Virus record (IMG/VR): IMGVR_UViG_3300015371_000064
Span: 1 to 48,036 of that record
Strand: one strand, 5' to 3'
DNA length: 48,036 nucleotides
Origin: a virus
Made by a program: the position numbers and the translations under genes
Notes under the pieces: generated by a model
The model's input: only the letters and a program-made list of their open reading frames with translations
Database searches by the model: none
Told to the model about the DNA's origin: nothing
Shown: in pieces, positions 8,207-17,793 of the stretch
Layout: the number at the start of each line of letters is the position of its first letter
How positions within the stretch are numbered: the first letter of the stretch is position 1

Positions 8207-9853
8207 TTAGAACTCCGGTCCTGGCGTACCAATTACCAGTCTATCAGTCTCAATTAGTGCGATAGTAAATGCTTTAATGTCGAATATCCACCTTGCCCAT
8301 CTTACAGTATTCCCGGCCATGCCATTTTGGTAGTTAGCATGAAGCATTTCCTTCCGATGAGGCTCTGGGAGTGAAATCCATATCTTCTTATTGATTGAAT
8401 CGTTGACTATTTGCATGTTATGGAACTCATTTCGGTCCAAACCACGCCAAAAGTCCTCTATTTTGAAGGTTAGTTCAGGTTGAGCATACGTTCCATTGAA
8501 TAACATCAGTCCTGACCAGTCGATGATTACCAAAAAGTCGATATTCACACCACCTGTGTCGAGAACTGTTGCAATTCCATGGACTGGAGCACCTATTCCC
8601 TGGTCCAATACTTCTTCGTGCCATGATGCCGGCACATCATTGTTGTCCGAGTATGCGAAAGTGCGTGTTTTCTTGAATAGGTAGAGAATATCCCTGAACT
8701 CCTGCACATTCGTGAGAGGATTCCCGTCTAGTGGAGCTATAATTAGCCCATCAATCTTACTAAATGCTTCAGGTTCACCCGGATGTGATACTCTAGCGAT
8801 TGAACGGTTATCAGTTACTCCAACTGGTAGTCCTGTTAATGTATTTTCTGTAGTATCAGGTGGACCACTCAGTCCAAACTCACCAACGATGATTAGTCGG
8901 GAGTGATAAGTATTGACATTCACCCCTGCTGGAATCTCTGAGAAGTTATCGATGAGATGTGAAGCATCTGAAACCAGATCTATATCGAAATACTCTATTA
9001 CTTTACTCTGAATGAAGTTATCATCAATCATTCCACCTGGAACGAAAAAGAATTGATATCCTAGTGGATCTCCATTGAAGTCTAGGATTGCCTTAGTCGA
9101 AACTATGTGACGCCTTCTCACACGAGATGGAAAACCTCCAGGTTGTTCAAGAGGTCCAAGTGGAATATTACTGACTAGAATCTTATGTAGTCCATCGAAC
9201 TCCAAATGACCGAATGCTGGTACGTTAGTTCCCTGAATCAGAGGTCCGGGTGCAGTCATAAAGCCTGTATCAGTCTCATATACTACGGCTAGATAATGAA
9301 GTCCCTCATCTGTTAGTCCTCCTACATCATTTTGAACACCTAGTTGACCATTAGTATCAGCTACCATTGGGGGTAATCCACCAGCCTTCCTAGCTTGTGA
9401 TTGGTCCCCTTTGTAGACATAGAGAAACTCATTCTTGAGTCCAAGAGAATATTTAGTTCCCGTAGAGTCCGTATAAGTCTTGAATGGGGTGATGTAGGCC
9501 CGCCCATTGATTGCAACGAACCCGAAATCTTCCATCGCGGGAATAGTTAGAATTGGATTAGCTGGTAAAAGATTTCTATCCTCAATATGCCAGATTTTTC
9601 CACCTACAGTCAACACAATGAGACTATGACCCTTCATTGTAACATAATTATAGACCCTCAACACCTTTAAGGGTGGAAATGGGTCAGTAATGTAACCAAC
9701 TAGTCCATCCCGAGTCTCTACTCCTGAATGAAAATATTGAATATTATCAGCTTGGATGAAATGACCACTAGGGGCAGATTCAGGGTCGCCCCTATTCCAC
9801 CATCCATCGAAGTTTTCAATTACTAGAGGTTTATGGTCCCTTACGGTTGCCAT
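8207..9853 (-). CDS. Tail tube/nozzle-like protein (tail tubular protein B role)
   Basis: 548 residues, beta-rich. It has short strands suggestive of a propeller or wound sheet, for example LRVYNYVTMKGHSLIVLTV and FLYVYKGDQSQARKAGGLPP. Size, position after the adaptor gene and before the fibres, and the absence of other tail genes fit the nozzle (gp12-like) of short-tailed phages. No single diagnostic motif, so this rests mainly on context. The ATG overlaps the adaptor gene stop (TAATG). Confidence 0.6.
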   Translation of the reverse strand: MATVRDHKPLVIENFDGWWNRGDPESAPSGHFIQADNIQYFHSGVETRDGLVGYITDPFPPLKVLRVYNYVTMKGHSLIVLTVGGKIWHIEDRNLLPANPILTIPAMEDFGFVAINGRAYITPFKTYTDSTGTKYSLGLKNEFLYVYKGDQSQARKAGGLPPMVADTNGQLGVQNDVGGLTDEGLHYLAVVYETDTGFMTAPGPLIQGTNVPAFGHLEFDGLHKILVSNIPLGPLEQPGGFPSRVRRRHIVSTKAILDFNGDPLGYQFFFVPGGMIDDNFIQSKVIEYFDIDLVSDASHLIDNFSEIPAGVNVNTYHSRLIIVGEFGLSGPPDTTENTLTGLPVGVTDNRSIARVSHPGEPEAFSKIDGLIIAPLDGNPLTNVQEFRDILYLFKKTRTFAYSDNNDVPASWHEEVLDQGIGAPVHGIATVLDTGGVNIDFLVIIDWSGLMLFNGTYAQPELTFKIEDFWRGLDRNEFHNMQIVNDSINKKIWISLPEPHRKEMLHANYQNGMAGNTVRWARWIFDIKAFTIALIETDRLVIGTPGPEF

Positions 9854-10554
9854 TAGTAGATGCCCCCGCGAAGTTTCCAGCCAGCCCTGAATGGCCTATG
9901 ACGTGTTACTATCTCCTGCCGGCCCTTATTGTTGATTGTGATTAGCTTGTCTAGTGCGATTTCTGCCTTTCCATCGAGTAGAGCAGCTCTAGTTTCATTC
10001 TCTCCGATGAATTGAGTGCAGAGTGCGGCTGTCTTGAATGCCAAGTATGAGCGCGTATTGATGGTTCCGATTACTGCTGCTTCAGTTGCGGCCTGTTGAA
10101 TAGCCTGTCTAACATACTTCAGTTCAATCTCTCTTGGTGATGTAGCACCTGAAGGATTAAACTTGATACATTGATCCTCCCATGCCCAATACAGGAGAGA
10201 TTGAGTTGCTGGAAATGAAGTTACGAAGTCTCGTCTAATGAGAGGAATGAATCCCTCATTAGAACTAGCCCTTTCGGATACTTCTTGCAGCTCAACCAAA
10301 TCGATGGGATAGTGCGGACCTGCTGCATTCTCAGTGGGAGTGATTTTATTGGTTCCTACAGGAACCGTGATTACAGCAGAAGTCATGTTGGTAGGAGATG
10401 AATTAGTTTCTTGTAGAGCTTCAATCAGTTCGTCAATCGCCATGTTAAGATATGGCAACTGAACTGTGTAAGTATAGTCCGTCTTAGCGGGGTCGTTCAT
10501 TAACACCGCTGAACGGTCCATTACCTCACCGGCTGTTAATGAAGTCGTTGACAT
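9853..10554 (-). CDS. Head-tail adaptor (tail tubular protein A-like)
   Basis: 233 residues. The N-terminal helical portion (YLNMAIDELIEALQ), central IELKYVRQAI and C-terminal helices fit the gp11-like/adaptor fold that sits under the portal. A GGAGG site lies seven bases upstream of the ATG. Its place between the capsid accessory genes and the nozzle gene supports the call; it is not proven by motif. Confidence 0.6.
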   Translation of the reverse strand: MSTTSLTAGEVMDRSAVLMNDPAKTDYTYTVQLPYLNMAIDELIEALQETNSSPTNMTSAVITVPVGTNKITPTENAAGPHYPIDLVELQEVSERASSNEGFIPLIRRDFVTSFPATQSLLYWAWEDQCIKFNPSGATSPREIELKYVRQAIQQAATEAAVIGTINTRSYLAFKTAALCTQFIGENETRAALLDGKAEIALDKLITINNKGRQEIVTRHRPFRAGWKLRGGIY

Positions 10555-10565
10555 TACTTTCCTCC

Positions 10566-10796
10566 CTACTCAGAGCGATAACTGTTCAGCAACTGCCAGT
10601 AATCGCTATTCATGGGAATATCTGATTCCCTTCCACCGTGTTCTGCCAGCTTTTCTTCCAGCTTCTTGTGGATTTCTTCCTTTTCCTTCTTCCTCTTTTC
10701 CCTCTTTTCCTTCTCTGCCTTATCTACAGGCTCAGGCTGCTGTGGACCTTTTTCCTCTAGCTTTACTTCCTTGAGAGGTTCTGCTTTGACAGTCAT
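10566..10796 (-). CDS. Highly charged Lys/Glu-rich small protein
   Basis: 76 residues; residues 25-55 are almost entirely Lys and Glu (EKEKREKRKKEKEE), predicted as one long charged helix. AGGAGG precedes the start. Function unknown; possibly a head-completion or DNA-associated virion component given its neighbours. Confidence 0.6.
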   Translation of the reverse strand: MTVKAEPLKEVKLEEKGPQQPEPVDKAEKEKREKRKKEKEEIHKKLEEKLAEHGGRESDIPMNSDYWQLLNSYRSE

Positions 10797-10804
10797 GGTT
10801 CCTC

Positions 10805-11023
10805 CTAGCTCACAGTGATGGTGTAATTACCACCCGAGATGGCGAAGGTAACAGTAGTAACAGTCTTGAGGTCGAACTCTGCTACTGGCTGTGAGGATAC
10901 GCGGTGAACTTGCAAACGATTATCAGCAAGCTGAAAGTCAACTCGCTGAACATCATTGATAACCGCAGCCGTAATAGCGCGGTCAGGTCCAGTCTTACCC
11001 GTGATGGTTACTGAATGGGGCAT
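10805..11023 (-). CDS. Hypothetical small beta protein of the head-tail cluster
   Basis: 72 residues, alternating hydrophobic pattern (VTTVTFAISGGNYTITVS) typical of a small beta barrel or sandwich. AGGAG lies upstream of the ATG. No family recognised. Confidence 0.6.
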   Translation of the reverse strand: MPHSVTITGKTGPDRAITAAVINDVQRVDFQLADNRLQVHRVSSQPVAEFDLKTVTTVTFAISGGNYTITVS

Positions 11024-11032
11024 GATTCTCTC

Positions 11033-11728
11033 CTACTGGGCAAACGTGAGTCCGAGCTTCTTAGCGAGTTCTGGGTCAGCGATAGCTTTACAGACTGCAC
11101 AGATTGGGAATGCAGGATTGCGTAGATTTCCACACGCCACGCATCTCACCAACTCAGCAGTCTGAATATCACCCAACCACGGTTTGTTGGTAATGTTCAG
11201 TTCCCTACACGCCATACGCGCATCATCACTGATTGACAGCGGATTTCCATTACTTCTCGCCCACAGAATATCAGCGACTTTAACTAGCGCAAGGAACCAT
11301 GATTTCTGCTTAGTCTGAGCATTGATAAGAAGAGTTGGATGGTCTTTCTTTATTTTGTCAACAGTATAATCTCCAGGTAGGTAAAATAGACCAGGCATAC
11401 TAGCCGCCATGTCACAGGCCAGCAAGCCGTTACAGTAGTCTTTAACGATTGAATCAGCGATTTGGATGCTGCTGACCGGGATTTCGAGTAAAGGTTGGTT
11501 CTCATCAATCTCTCTCCACCAACTGCTTGTTCCTACTACTAGAACTGCTGGTTTATCGAATGAACCTGCTTCAAGTTGAAAGATTCCGGGCTGAACAGTT
11601 GGCTTTCTCTCATAGATTGGCTTGGGTAGAATGGATACGACCGTAGCCTTATCCATTGGATTCACGGGTGCTCTGATTGCACGCCGATTAAGTGCTGTCA
11701 TTCCTGGGAACTCTGCTGTGACACTCAT
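11033..11728 (-). CDS. Hypothetical protein with C-terminal zinc ribbon
   Basis: 231 residues. Residues about 193-213 hold CVAC...CAVC, a four-cysteine zinc ribbon; the rest has no recognised motif. The start overlaps the upstream gene by four bases (ATGA type), so the two are translationally coupled. Position between capsid and adaptor genes suggests head completion or a virion-associated role. Confidence 0.65.
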   Translation of the reverse strand: MSVTAEFPGMTALNRRAIRAPVNPMDKATVVSILPKPIYERKPTVQPGIFQLEAGSFDKPAVLVVGTSSWWREIDENQPLLEIPVSSIQIADSIVKDYCNGLLACDMAASMPGLFYLPGDYTVDKIKKDHPTLLINAQTKQKSWFLALVKVADILWARSNGNPLSISDDARMACRELNITNKPWLGDIQTAELVRCVACGNLRNPAFPICAVCKAIADPELAKKLGLTFAQ

Positions 11729-12258
11729 TGTTTATCTCCGTAACTGGACGGTACTACGATACCTTCTCTATATCGGAGTGCGTCGGTTGTTTCTGTCTCA
11801 TTACCGAATAACTCATCATGTAACTTAGCTATTCGGCGTTCCTGTTCCTCTTGAGAAGTATCTTCGACGTAATTAGCCATACTAGTCTTACCAAGTGCGG
11901 CGTATAGCGTATCAACCACGAACTTAGTTGCAGTCCAAATTGGCGGTACTGGATTCCGCTCGCCATCACAGTATGTCCAAATAGGCTCGTAACTCTTTTT
12001 CAGCCCTGCTAGTTCATTTCTGTCATCTTCAGGAACTAGAACTAGCCGTTCGAGGACGTATAAGTGTCTGATATACGGGTACTTCTTAACTTTCCGCACT
12101 TCGGGAAATAGCAGTTGTATTCCTGAATCAGTATACGATACAAGTCTCTTTTCAAACTGTTCTTCCGACCATACGATACGGAAGATTGGGTCATTAGTAT
12201 CAGAATCATGCCCGAAATGCTCTGATAGTCTTTCATTAAGTGTTTCTATTGATTCCAT
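11725..12258 (-). CDS. Hypothetical protein downstream of the capsid terminator
   Basis: 177 residues, mixed alpha/beta, acidic N- and C-termini, no recognised motif. The ATG lies only a few bases after the T-tract of an intrinsic terminator, so its expression depends on read-through of the capsid transcript or a local promoter. First gene of the connector/tail block. Confidence 0.65.
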   Translation of the reverse strand: MESIETLNERLSEHFGHDSDTNDPIFRIVWSEEQFEKRLVSYTDSGIQLLFPEVRKVKKYPYIRHLYVLERLVLVPEDDRNELAGLKKSYEPIWTYCDGERNPVPPIWTATKFVVDTLYAALGKTSMANYVEDTSQEEQERRIAKLHDELFGNETETTDALRYREGIVVPSSYGDKQ

Positions 12259-12263
12259 TGTTC

Positions 12264-12295
12264 AAAAAGGGGGTAGAGTTATTAGCCCTACCCCC
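12264..12295 (-). terminator. Intrinsic terminator after the capsid/decoration genes
   Basis: Reading the minus strand, GGGGGTAG pairs perfectly with CTACCCCC across an 11-base loop and is followed directly by TTTTT. The stem is 12269..12295 and the T-tract 12264..12268. It lies immediately after the two decoration-like genes and just before the next start codon. Confidence 0.85.
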
Positions 12296-12301
12296 ACCAG
12301 C

Positions 12302-12601
12302 CTACAGGCCGATTACCCACTTGCCAAGGGAGCGCACGTAAACCATGAACACAGCTCTGTTCTGGGTAGCTGAAATGCCAACCAAGATATTTCCAGAGGT
12401 TCCAAGTGTCACAGCTCCGTCAGTTGCCACCAGAATCAGAAAGCCGCCAAAACCACCACCAAAGTTCGGTACGATGGTATTGACTTGGGTAGTACCAGTA
12501 ACTTTCACCACATCCGATTTCGCGTATATGGTGCCAGCACTGGCTACTGTACTCTCTGAGGTCTTACTCGTTGAACCAGGAATCATCTCTACCTCCACCA
12601 T
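12302..12601 (-). CDS. Small capsid decoration-like protein
   Basis: 99 residues from ATG 12601, or 94 from the internal ATG at 12586, which has the stronger ribosome site (GGAGG five bases upstream). Beta-rich: NTIVPNFGGGFGGFLILVATDGAVTLGTSGNI...GKWVIGL. It resembles its upstream neighbour (GNI followed by hydrophobic strands and a final W/Y strand), so the two may be paralogues. Position directly after the major capsid gene fits a decoration or head-fibre protein. Confidence 0.6.
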   Translation of the reverse strand: MVEVEMIPGSTSKTSESTVASAGTIYAKSDVVKVTGTTQVNTIVPNFGGGFGGFLILVATDGAVTLGTSGNILVGISATQNRAVFMVYVRSLGKWVIGL

Positions 12602-12616
12602 CCATTACGAGATGAC

Positions 12617-12913
12617 TTAACCAACAGGGACGTACTTCTGAATGGCTGTGTTCCATACGAGCAACATGATTTGACCGGCTACTGATGCCGTCGCACTCTT
12701 AATGTTACCCGCAGCCGTAACACCGGCTGTACCAGCGAACTCAATCATCAGCATGTGAGGACCGTTAATAGGCGGTGTGATATTCACCACCGCCGTATTA
12801 CCAGTCAGAACCGTATAACCAGTGCTTGGTGCGATAGTAGCTGCACTAGCCATAGTTATCGGAGTTGCACCGAATGGAGTCAGCTTTGCCCAATCAGAAT
12901 CAGGAATCGGCAT
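12617..12913 (-). CDS. Small capsid decoration-like protein
   Basis: 98 residues, beta-rich (TVLTGNTAVVNITPPINGPHM, then a GNI-containing strand and IMLLVWNT). AGGAGAAG precedes the ATG. Follows the major capsid gene by 14 bases. Decoration role inferred from position and fold pattern. Confidence 0.6.
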   Translation of the reverse strand: MPIPDSDWAKLTPFGATPITMASAATIAPSTGYTVLTGNTAVVNITPPINGPHMLMIEFAGTAGVTAAGNIKSATASVAGQIMLLVWNTAIQKYVPVG

Positions 12914-12927
12914 GTTCTTCTCCTATC

Positions 12928-14178
12928 CTAGTAACCGATGGGGACTGCCAACTGGTCGATGTAGCTGCAAGCAGCAGGATTATTCACGAACACCTGCATA
13001 CCCACAACCATGTAAAAGACTTCCGCAGTCGCTACGCCACCAGACGGCCCGCGAATCTCGAAAATCTTACGTCCATCCGTTGTGTAGAATCCGATGGGGA
13101 GGATTTCTGCGCGTCCCCACACTTCATCCACAACGAAGTCGATACGAGTCTTGTCCCATGAGAACGATGGCGTAGCTGATGCACCTGCGAGCTGCATATT
13201 GCTGCCAAAGTACATATTCAGAGACTCCTCTTTAGGAGTTTTCTGAATAATGGATACAAGCTGACCGATTTCCTCGTATGCCTGCATCTGACAAGGATGG
13301 AGCCACGCACGGGGATTGAACGTATTGTCCTGTCCCACGCGATTACCAATCTTGTTCATTGCAAGACGAGGTAGCGGGAGTGTCAATCCAGCGCCTCCTG
13401 CATTGACACGATTTGCACGAATCTCTGGCGTAGTACTGCGAGAGAATCCCAACCATGTCCCTGCACTAGCATTGGAATGATGGTACGGAACACCAAACAG
13501 ACCAGGTAGTGATGCTGGTGCAGCAAGTCCAGCAGTCACAATCTTGTCTGTAGGTGCTACAGCAGCAATCTGTGGAGTAATGCTGATGGTCTTATTCTCC
13601 ACGTCATGTGCTGTAATCTTACCCTCACCACGCTTGATGGCAAGAGCAGCATCCCACACCTGTACTGTCTGACCGAAGCGCATGAGTCTCGCTCCGAAGC
13701 CGTCAGTAGTCAGTGTGATTACGTTGGAGCCGCCTGCTGGCGTATCAGTAGTGACTACGCCAATCACACCATCCCCAACCTGCATCATCTGACTGTCCAA
13801 CTGCCTACGCATTTCATCGAGTGCAGTTGCAGTAAGACGGCGGACAGAGTTGATAATGGCTTTACGCGCATCATCAGTTGCCCACTGGGTCAGCTTGGTG
13901 TATTCAATGCCCTCATTGAGGAACACTGAATTAAGTACGGCCTTATCGAAGGTAGGACCATCACCACGTCCAAGGTCTCCACCATCAGGATTGAAGTACC
14001 CGAATGCTCCACCCGGACGCAGTTCTAGCGGAACACGCATTTGGCGGTGTGAAATCTTCTCCACATCCCGCTTCTTGATGTTCGCGTAAAACTTGTCGTC
14101 ACGCTCAAACAGTACCCGAACCTTCGGTACTACATGTTCAAGCTCGGTGGCTGCTACTTGTTGCTCAACAACAGCCAT
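12928..14178 (-). CDS. Major capsid protein (HK97-type)
   Basis: 416 residues. Begins with a helical N-arm (VRVLFERDDKFYANIKK), then LRPGGAFGYFNPDGGDLGRGDG and TALDEMRRQLDSQMMQVGDG. Later come PRAWLHPCQMQAYEEIGQ and a C-terminal beta strand set (FEIRGPSGGVATAEVFYMVVG). Length, order (scaffold just upstream, decoration downstream) and these segments fit a podovirus HK97-fold major capsid protein that may not need an N-terminal delta domain because a separate scaffold is present. Confidence 0.85.
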   Translation of the reverse strand: MAVVEQQVAATELEHVVPKVRVLFERDDKFYANIKKRDVEKISHRQMRVPLELRPGGAFGYFNPDGGDLGRGDGPTFDKAVLNSVFLNEGIEYTKLTQWATDDARKAIINSVRRLTATALDEMRRQLDSQMMQVGDGVIGVVTTDTPAGGSNVITLTTDGFGARLMRFGQTVQVWDAALAIKRGEGKITAHDVENKTISITPQIAAVAPTDKIVTAGLAAPASLPGLFGVPYHHSNASAGTWLGFSRSTTPEIRANRVNAGGAGLTLPLPRLAMNKIGNRVGQDNTFNPRAWLHPCQMQAYEEIGQLVSIIQKTPKEESLNMYFGSNMQLAGASATPSFSWDKTRIDFVVDEVWGRAEILPIGFYTTDGRKIFEIRGPSGGVATAEVFYMVVGMQVFVNNPAACSYIDQLAVPIGY

Positions 14179-14195
14179 TGAACTACCCCCATGTG

Positions 14196-15455
14196 CTAAT
14201 CTTTCATCAGCACGTCTAGTGTAGACATTCCTTTTGGAATGTCCGATGCTTTCCTGATTTTTCCACTAGTAGGGGGTGTGGAACGGCCCGATTGTGGTGC
14301 AGAACTAACTGGACTCCGTAGAGTCGATGTTTCAGGTTCGTTGCGCCCAAGTCCCTTCAAAGCATTCTGACGTGCCTTTTTGATTACGCTTGGCAAGAGC
14401 GTTTTTGCTTTGGAGAGATAGGCTGATTTGATTCTGTCTGACGATTCCTTATCGAAGCCCTGCTGGAATGCTTTCTCCCACAGTCTATCGATGAGTCCTC
14501 GGAAGCGTGTATCTCTGCTCAACAAATCTTCGAGCATAGCGTGAGCTTCCTGAGTTGCATGACCCCTTACGTAATCAGTCATGGACTGATTTGGGTCTAT
14601 GTGCTGGTCGATAGTAGCTTTCAGCACGTTATCTGCCTTCGTTTGCAGCGTTTCACGCGTACTTTCAAACGCGCCCATGATACGCTGCTGGTCCTCATAC
14701 TGAATCTGTTGCTGCCTGTTAATTTCATCAGGCTGCGGCTGTCTTGCTAGTGTCCGTGGAGGCGTAAAGTTCTGTGAACCGAATACGAACTGGTTCAACA
14801 CATTCGCCGCTGCTTGTAAGGGAGCACCTTGTTCTCCAAGTGCTCTACCCTCTCGGACCATCGTAATGATAGTGTCCTTGATTACGTTACCTAGTACATG
14901 GTAGTAAGCCTGCTGATCAACTGCGCGTAGAGCAGGTAGATAGTTATCAGCAATTCTAAGAAACGCCTCACCATTCCCATCATTCTTAGCAGCCGCTAGA
15001 ACTGAACGAATGTCACCATTCGACAAATCTCTATCTACATTGTCTAGAATCTGAGCCTTGTGGACCGCTACTTTAGCATCCTGAATTGTAGGAAGGATTT
15101 CGGTAAATTGCTGGTCCCTATAGTATGCCTTCTCCAGGTATGGAAAGTCTTTGAATAGTTTCGGATACTTTGCGAGAATCTCCCTGCGTCTAACAGGGGT
15201 CATCAGCTCCAAATCTTCTTCTTTTGGACCTTCTAGTTCTTCTTCAATTTCCTTTAGTTCATCTGGTTCTTCTTCGTCATCATCTCCTTGTCTATCTGTT
15301 TCGTCAGCTCCGCTATCACCTGACTTCTTAGGTGTATCAGTGAGATCGAGAGTTTCTTCTGGTTCTTCTTCATTGAGAAGTTCAAAAGTCTCTTTACCTT
15401 CATCTGTTGATTCAGGTGTAATAGTCTCTACTGGCTCATTGGATTGTGGGGACAT
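14196..15455 (-). CDS. Scaffolding protein
   Basis: 419 residues. The first 80 are extremely acidic (DDDEEEPDELKEIEEELEG), followed by a long helical body rich in Gln/Ala/Arg and a Ser/Pro/Thr-rich tail. Composition and the position between portal and major capsid are those of phage scaffolding proteins, which guide procapsid assembly and then leave. The ATG lies inside the 3' end of the portal gene (20-base overlap). Confidence 0.8.
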   Translation of the reverse strand: MSPQSNEPVETITPESTDEGKETFELLNEEEPEETLDLTDTPKKSGDSGADETDRQGDDDEEEPDELKEIEEELEGPKEEDLELMTPVRRREILAKYPKLFKDFPYLEKAYYRDQQFTEILPTIQDAKVAVHKAQILDNVDRDLSNGDIRSVLAAAKNDGNGEAFLRIADNYLPALRAVDQQAYYHVLGNVIKDTIITMVREGRALGEQGAPLQAAANVLNQFVFGSQNFTPPRTLARQPQPDEINRQQQIQYEDQQRIMGAFESTRETLQTKADNVLKATIDQHIDPNQSMTDYVRGHATQEAHAMLEDLLSRDTRFRGLIDRLWEKAFQQGFDKESSDRIKSAYLSKAKTLLPSVIKKARQNALKGLGRNEPETSTLRSPVSSAPQSGRSTPPTSGKIRKASDIPKGMSTLDVLMKD

Positions 15456-17793
15456 TCTGTTCTCCTGTCATTGGTACCCCTGCATTAGGTACTGGTGGTT
15501 TTGCAGTATCCGGTCCTGGTCCCGGCGGTGGTGGTGGCGGTGCCATCATCATTTGTTCTTGAGCCTGTTGCATCGCCATCATTTTCATGAAATCGTTGTG
15601 CATCTTCATGTGAAGTAGCACATTTTTGTATCCCAACGGATTTTCCATCTTACAGAGGCGTCCTGCTGCACTAACTAACCAGCGCCGACAGATATCAGCC
15701 TCTACTTGATGGTCATCTACGTCGGAATCTATCTCAATACTGGGTAACTCCACAGGCGGTGGAGGAGGCATACCCATCATCATCGCCTGCTGCATAGCCA
15801 TTGGGTCAGGCGGCATCATTATTGGTTCAGAGTTCACCAATAACTGGATTTCTTCATACTGTTTTTGTCTATCATCCTCACCTGGAATGACATAATCAGT
15901 TAGTCCGATAGCTCCTTTAACGTATGGAATATTGTCTGGATTGAGAATGGTCGATGTAATTGCATCATTACCGAGTTTGAACAATTCCATGATAGTGTCT
16001 TTCTGCTGATTCCAAGTAATTGGTAGATTTTCATTACCTTCTAGTTCGATTGAGCCTATTCTACCCTCTAGTTCAGACCGACGAATGAACACATTCACGA
16101 AATTACCGAACTTATCCTTCTGTACCTGCTTTTCATCATCTCTCATCTCTTTAATGTAGAGAGGAATTGCCTTTCCAAAGATGTCTTTCCACCAAATTAG
16201 GAGCATCTTCCATGAAGTCTGGAGTCTCTGGAGTGCTTGCGCCCTACTCATCGAGTATTCACTAGCTGTTCTACTACCCGATACTTGTCCTCCGAAAAGT
16301 GATGGGAGAGCGCCAGATACCAACTGGCCCATTTCTTGTATTTTCTGCGCGAACGGCAATACTTCTTGACTAAGTGTGGCAGTTTTGACTTCATAGAAGC
16401 CATCTCCTACATTCTTGCCACTCCTGGGCGTAGCAGGATAGATTCCACCTGGAATTGCCTCAGATTCACGATATGCCTTGAAATTAACTACTTTCGGGTC
16501 AGCAAATGTCTGTGGGATGCCATGTTCGATAGTCTGAACGGTTAGTGAGACCAAATCATTAGTGATATCCTGAATTGGATTCAGCAATACACCGATTGGG
16601 TCGAAGTGTAGATAGTCTGAGAGGGGATTCTGAGTTATCGTCCAGCAATCATCAAGTGAACCATTCTCAGCATGGCACACTTCATCATTCACAACGACAA
16701 CTTTGACTCCATCTGGAAAGTTCTTACGCAGTTCATCCGTCATTTCCTGGTCAACGATATTAAAGCTGGCTGGTCTGAGCCATGCTTTTCTAGCGGTGAC
16801 GTTATTAGTTGGATGCTCCCCTCTATACTGAGGCGAAGTACGCCCCCATTGTTCATAGAGGTCGTAGTTGGATGAGCCTTTCTGGATTTTATCCCTCAAT
16901 TCAGGATATTCCTCCATGACATTTGAAAAGTGAGTTTCATATGAGTAGATGAGATAAGGACAATCCTTCTGATTACGCGCCCACACGGGAACTTTCACAT
17001 TCAGTCCACCAAATACCTCCATGCATACGCGAGATTTCGGTTCATTCTTAGTCTCAATGAGTTTCGTGATGGGCATGCTCTGTTCCTGAATATCAGGCAT
17101 GACCATCTGAGCACATTGTGGACAGATATCCATCTCTCGATTTTCAATCAAGTCATTCACAAGAGCATCTTCATCTCCAGGATTAGCTTTATCTTCCTGT
17201 TTCTGTGTGATTAGCTTATCTCCCATATTAGCCTGACAGAGTGGGCAGATTGACATCTCATGAAGTTCATTGTATGTCTCATATTTATTCTCTTTGTAAG
17301 TTCCATAAGACGCATCGCGCTTAGGATAGGTGTAACATGCAATCAGTCCTTCAGTGCAATAGATAAAGAGAGAACGAAGCCAAAGAATATTGGCATTATT
17401 ATGCCTGAAAAGGAGTGTAGAAATCTTATCGCCAGCAGTTGCCGTCAGTCTGTCGAGAGGATTCTCTGCATCGTCAGGATAACAGACGATAGGAGGAACA
17501 TTAACACTGAGAGCAGCAATGATTGACTCCAGGTAGGCCCGTTGAATGTTGACTGGTTTGTCGTAGTAACCTTGGTCAGTATCTTCACCTGCTCTCTGAG
17601 AGTCTGGTATGCGCCAGTCATGTGCGATTTCACTGAAATAGACATGATGAATGTTCTCCCATGCCAACTTGAGTTTACGCCATACACGAATCTGCCTATC
17701 ACGGACAGCTCTATCCTCATCATCGAAGTGGTCGATGATGCACTTTAGAGCCGTCTTTAATTCTTCTGAGAGTTCTTTATCAGTATGAGGCAC
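15436..17793 (-). CDS. Portal protein
   Basis: 785 residues from a GTG at 17793 preceded by AGGAC; this start is preferred to an upstream one that would overlap the previous gene by 140 bases. Portal-type segments: helical N-terminus (WRKLKLAWENIHHVYFSEIA), RAYLESIIAALSVNVPP and GSRTASEYSMSRAQALQRLQ (the TASE helix of portals). The C-terminus is Met/Pro-rich. An insertion near residues 165-225 carries CPLC and CPQC pairs, a probable zinc-binding loop. Large size is normal for podovirus portals. Confidence 0.85.
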   Translation of the reverse strand: MPHTDKELSEELKTALKCIIDHFDDEDRAVRDRQIRVWRKLKLAWENIHHVYFSEIAHDWRIPDSQRAGEDTDQGYYDKPVNIQRAYLESIIAALSVNVPPIVCYPDDAENPLDRLTATAGDKISTLLFRHNNANILWLRSLFIYCTEGLIACYTYPKRDASYGTYKENKYETYNELHEMSICPLCQANMGDKLITQKQEDKANPGDEDALVNDLIENREMDICPQCAQMVMPDIQEQSMPITKLIETKNEPKSRVCMEVFGGLNVKVPVWARNQKDCPYLIYSYETHFSNVMEEYPELRDKIQKGSSNYDLYEQWGRTSPQYRGEHPTNNVTARKAWLRPASFNIVDQEMTDELRKNFPDGVKVVVVNDEVCHAENGSLDDCWTITQNPLSDYLHFDPIGVLLNPIQDITNDLVSLTVQTIEHGIPQTFADPKVVNFKAYRESEAIPGGIYPATPRSGKNVGDGFYEVKTATLSQEVLPFAQKIQEMGQLVSGALPSLFGGQVSGSRTASEYSMSRAQALQRLQTSWKMLLIWWKDIFGKAIPLYIKEMRDDEKQVQKDKFGNFVNVFIRRSELEGRIGSIELEGNENLPITWNQQKDTIMELFKLGNDAITSTILNPDNIPYVKGAIGLTDYVIPGEDDRQKQYEEIQLLVNSEPIMMPPDPMAMQQAMMMGMPPPPPVELPSIEIDSDVDDHQVEADICRRWLVSAAGRLCKMENPLGYKNVLLHMKMHNDFMKMMAMQQAQEQMMMAPPPPPPGPGPDTAKPPVPNAGVPMTGEQNVPTIQ

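Noticed and set aside
15151-15618. 155-codon plus-strand frame opposite scaffold and portal ends
   Set aside because: Poly-Ser arises from the complementary strand of acidic codons; not a gene.
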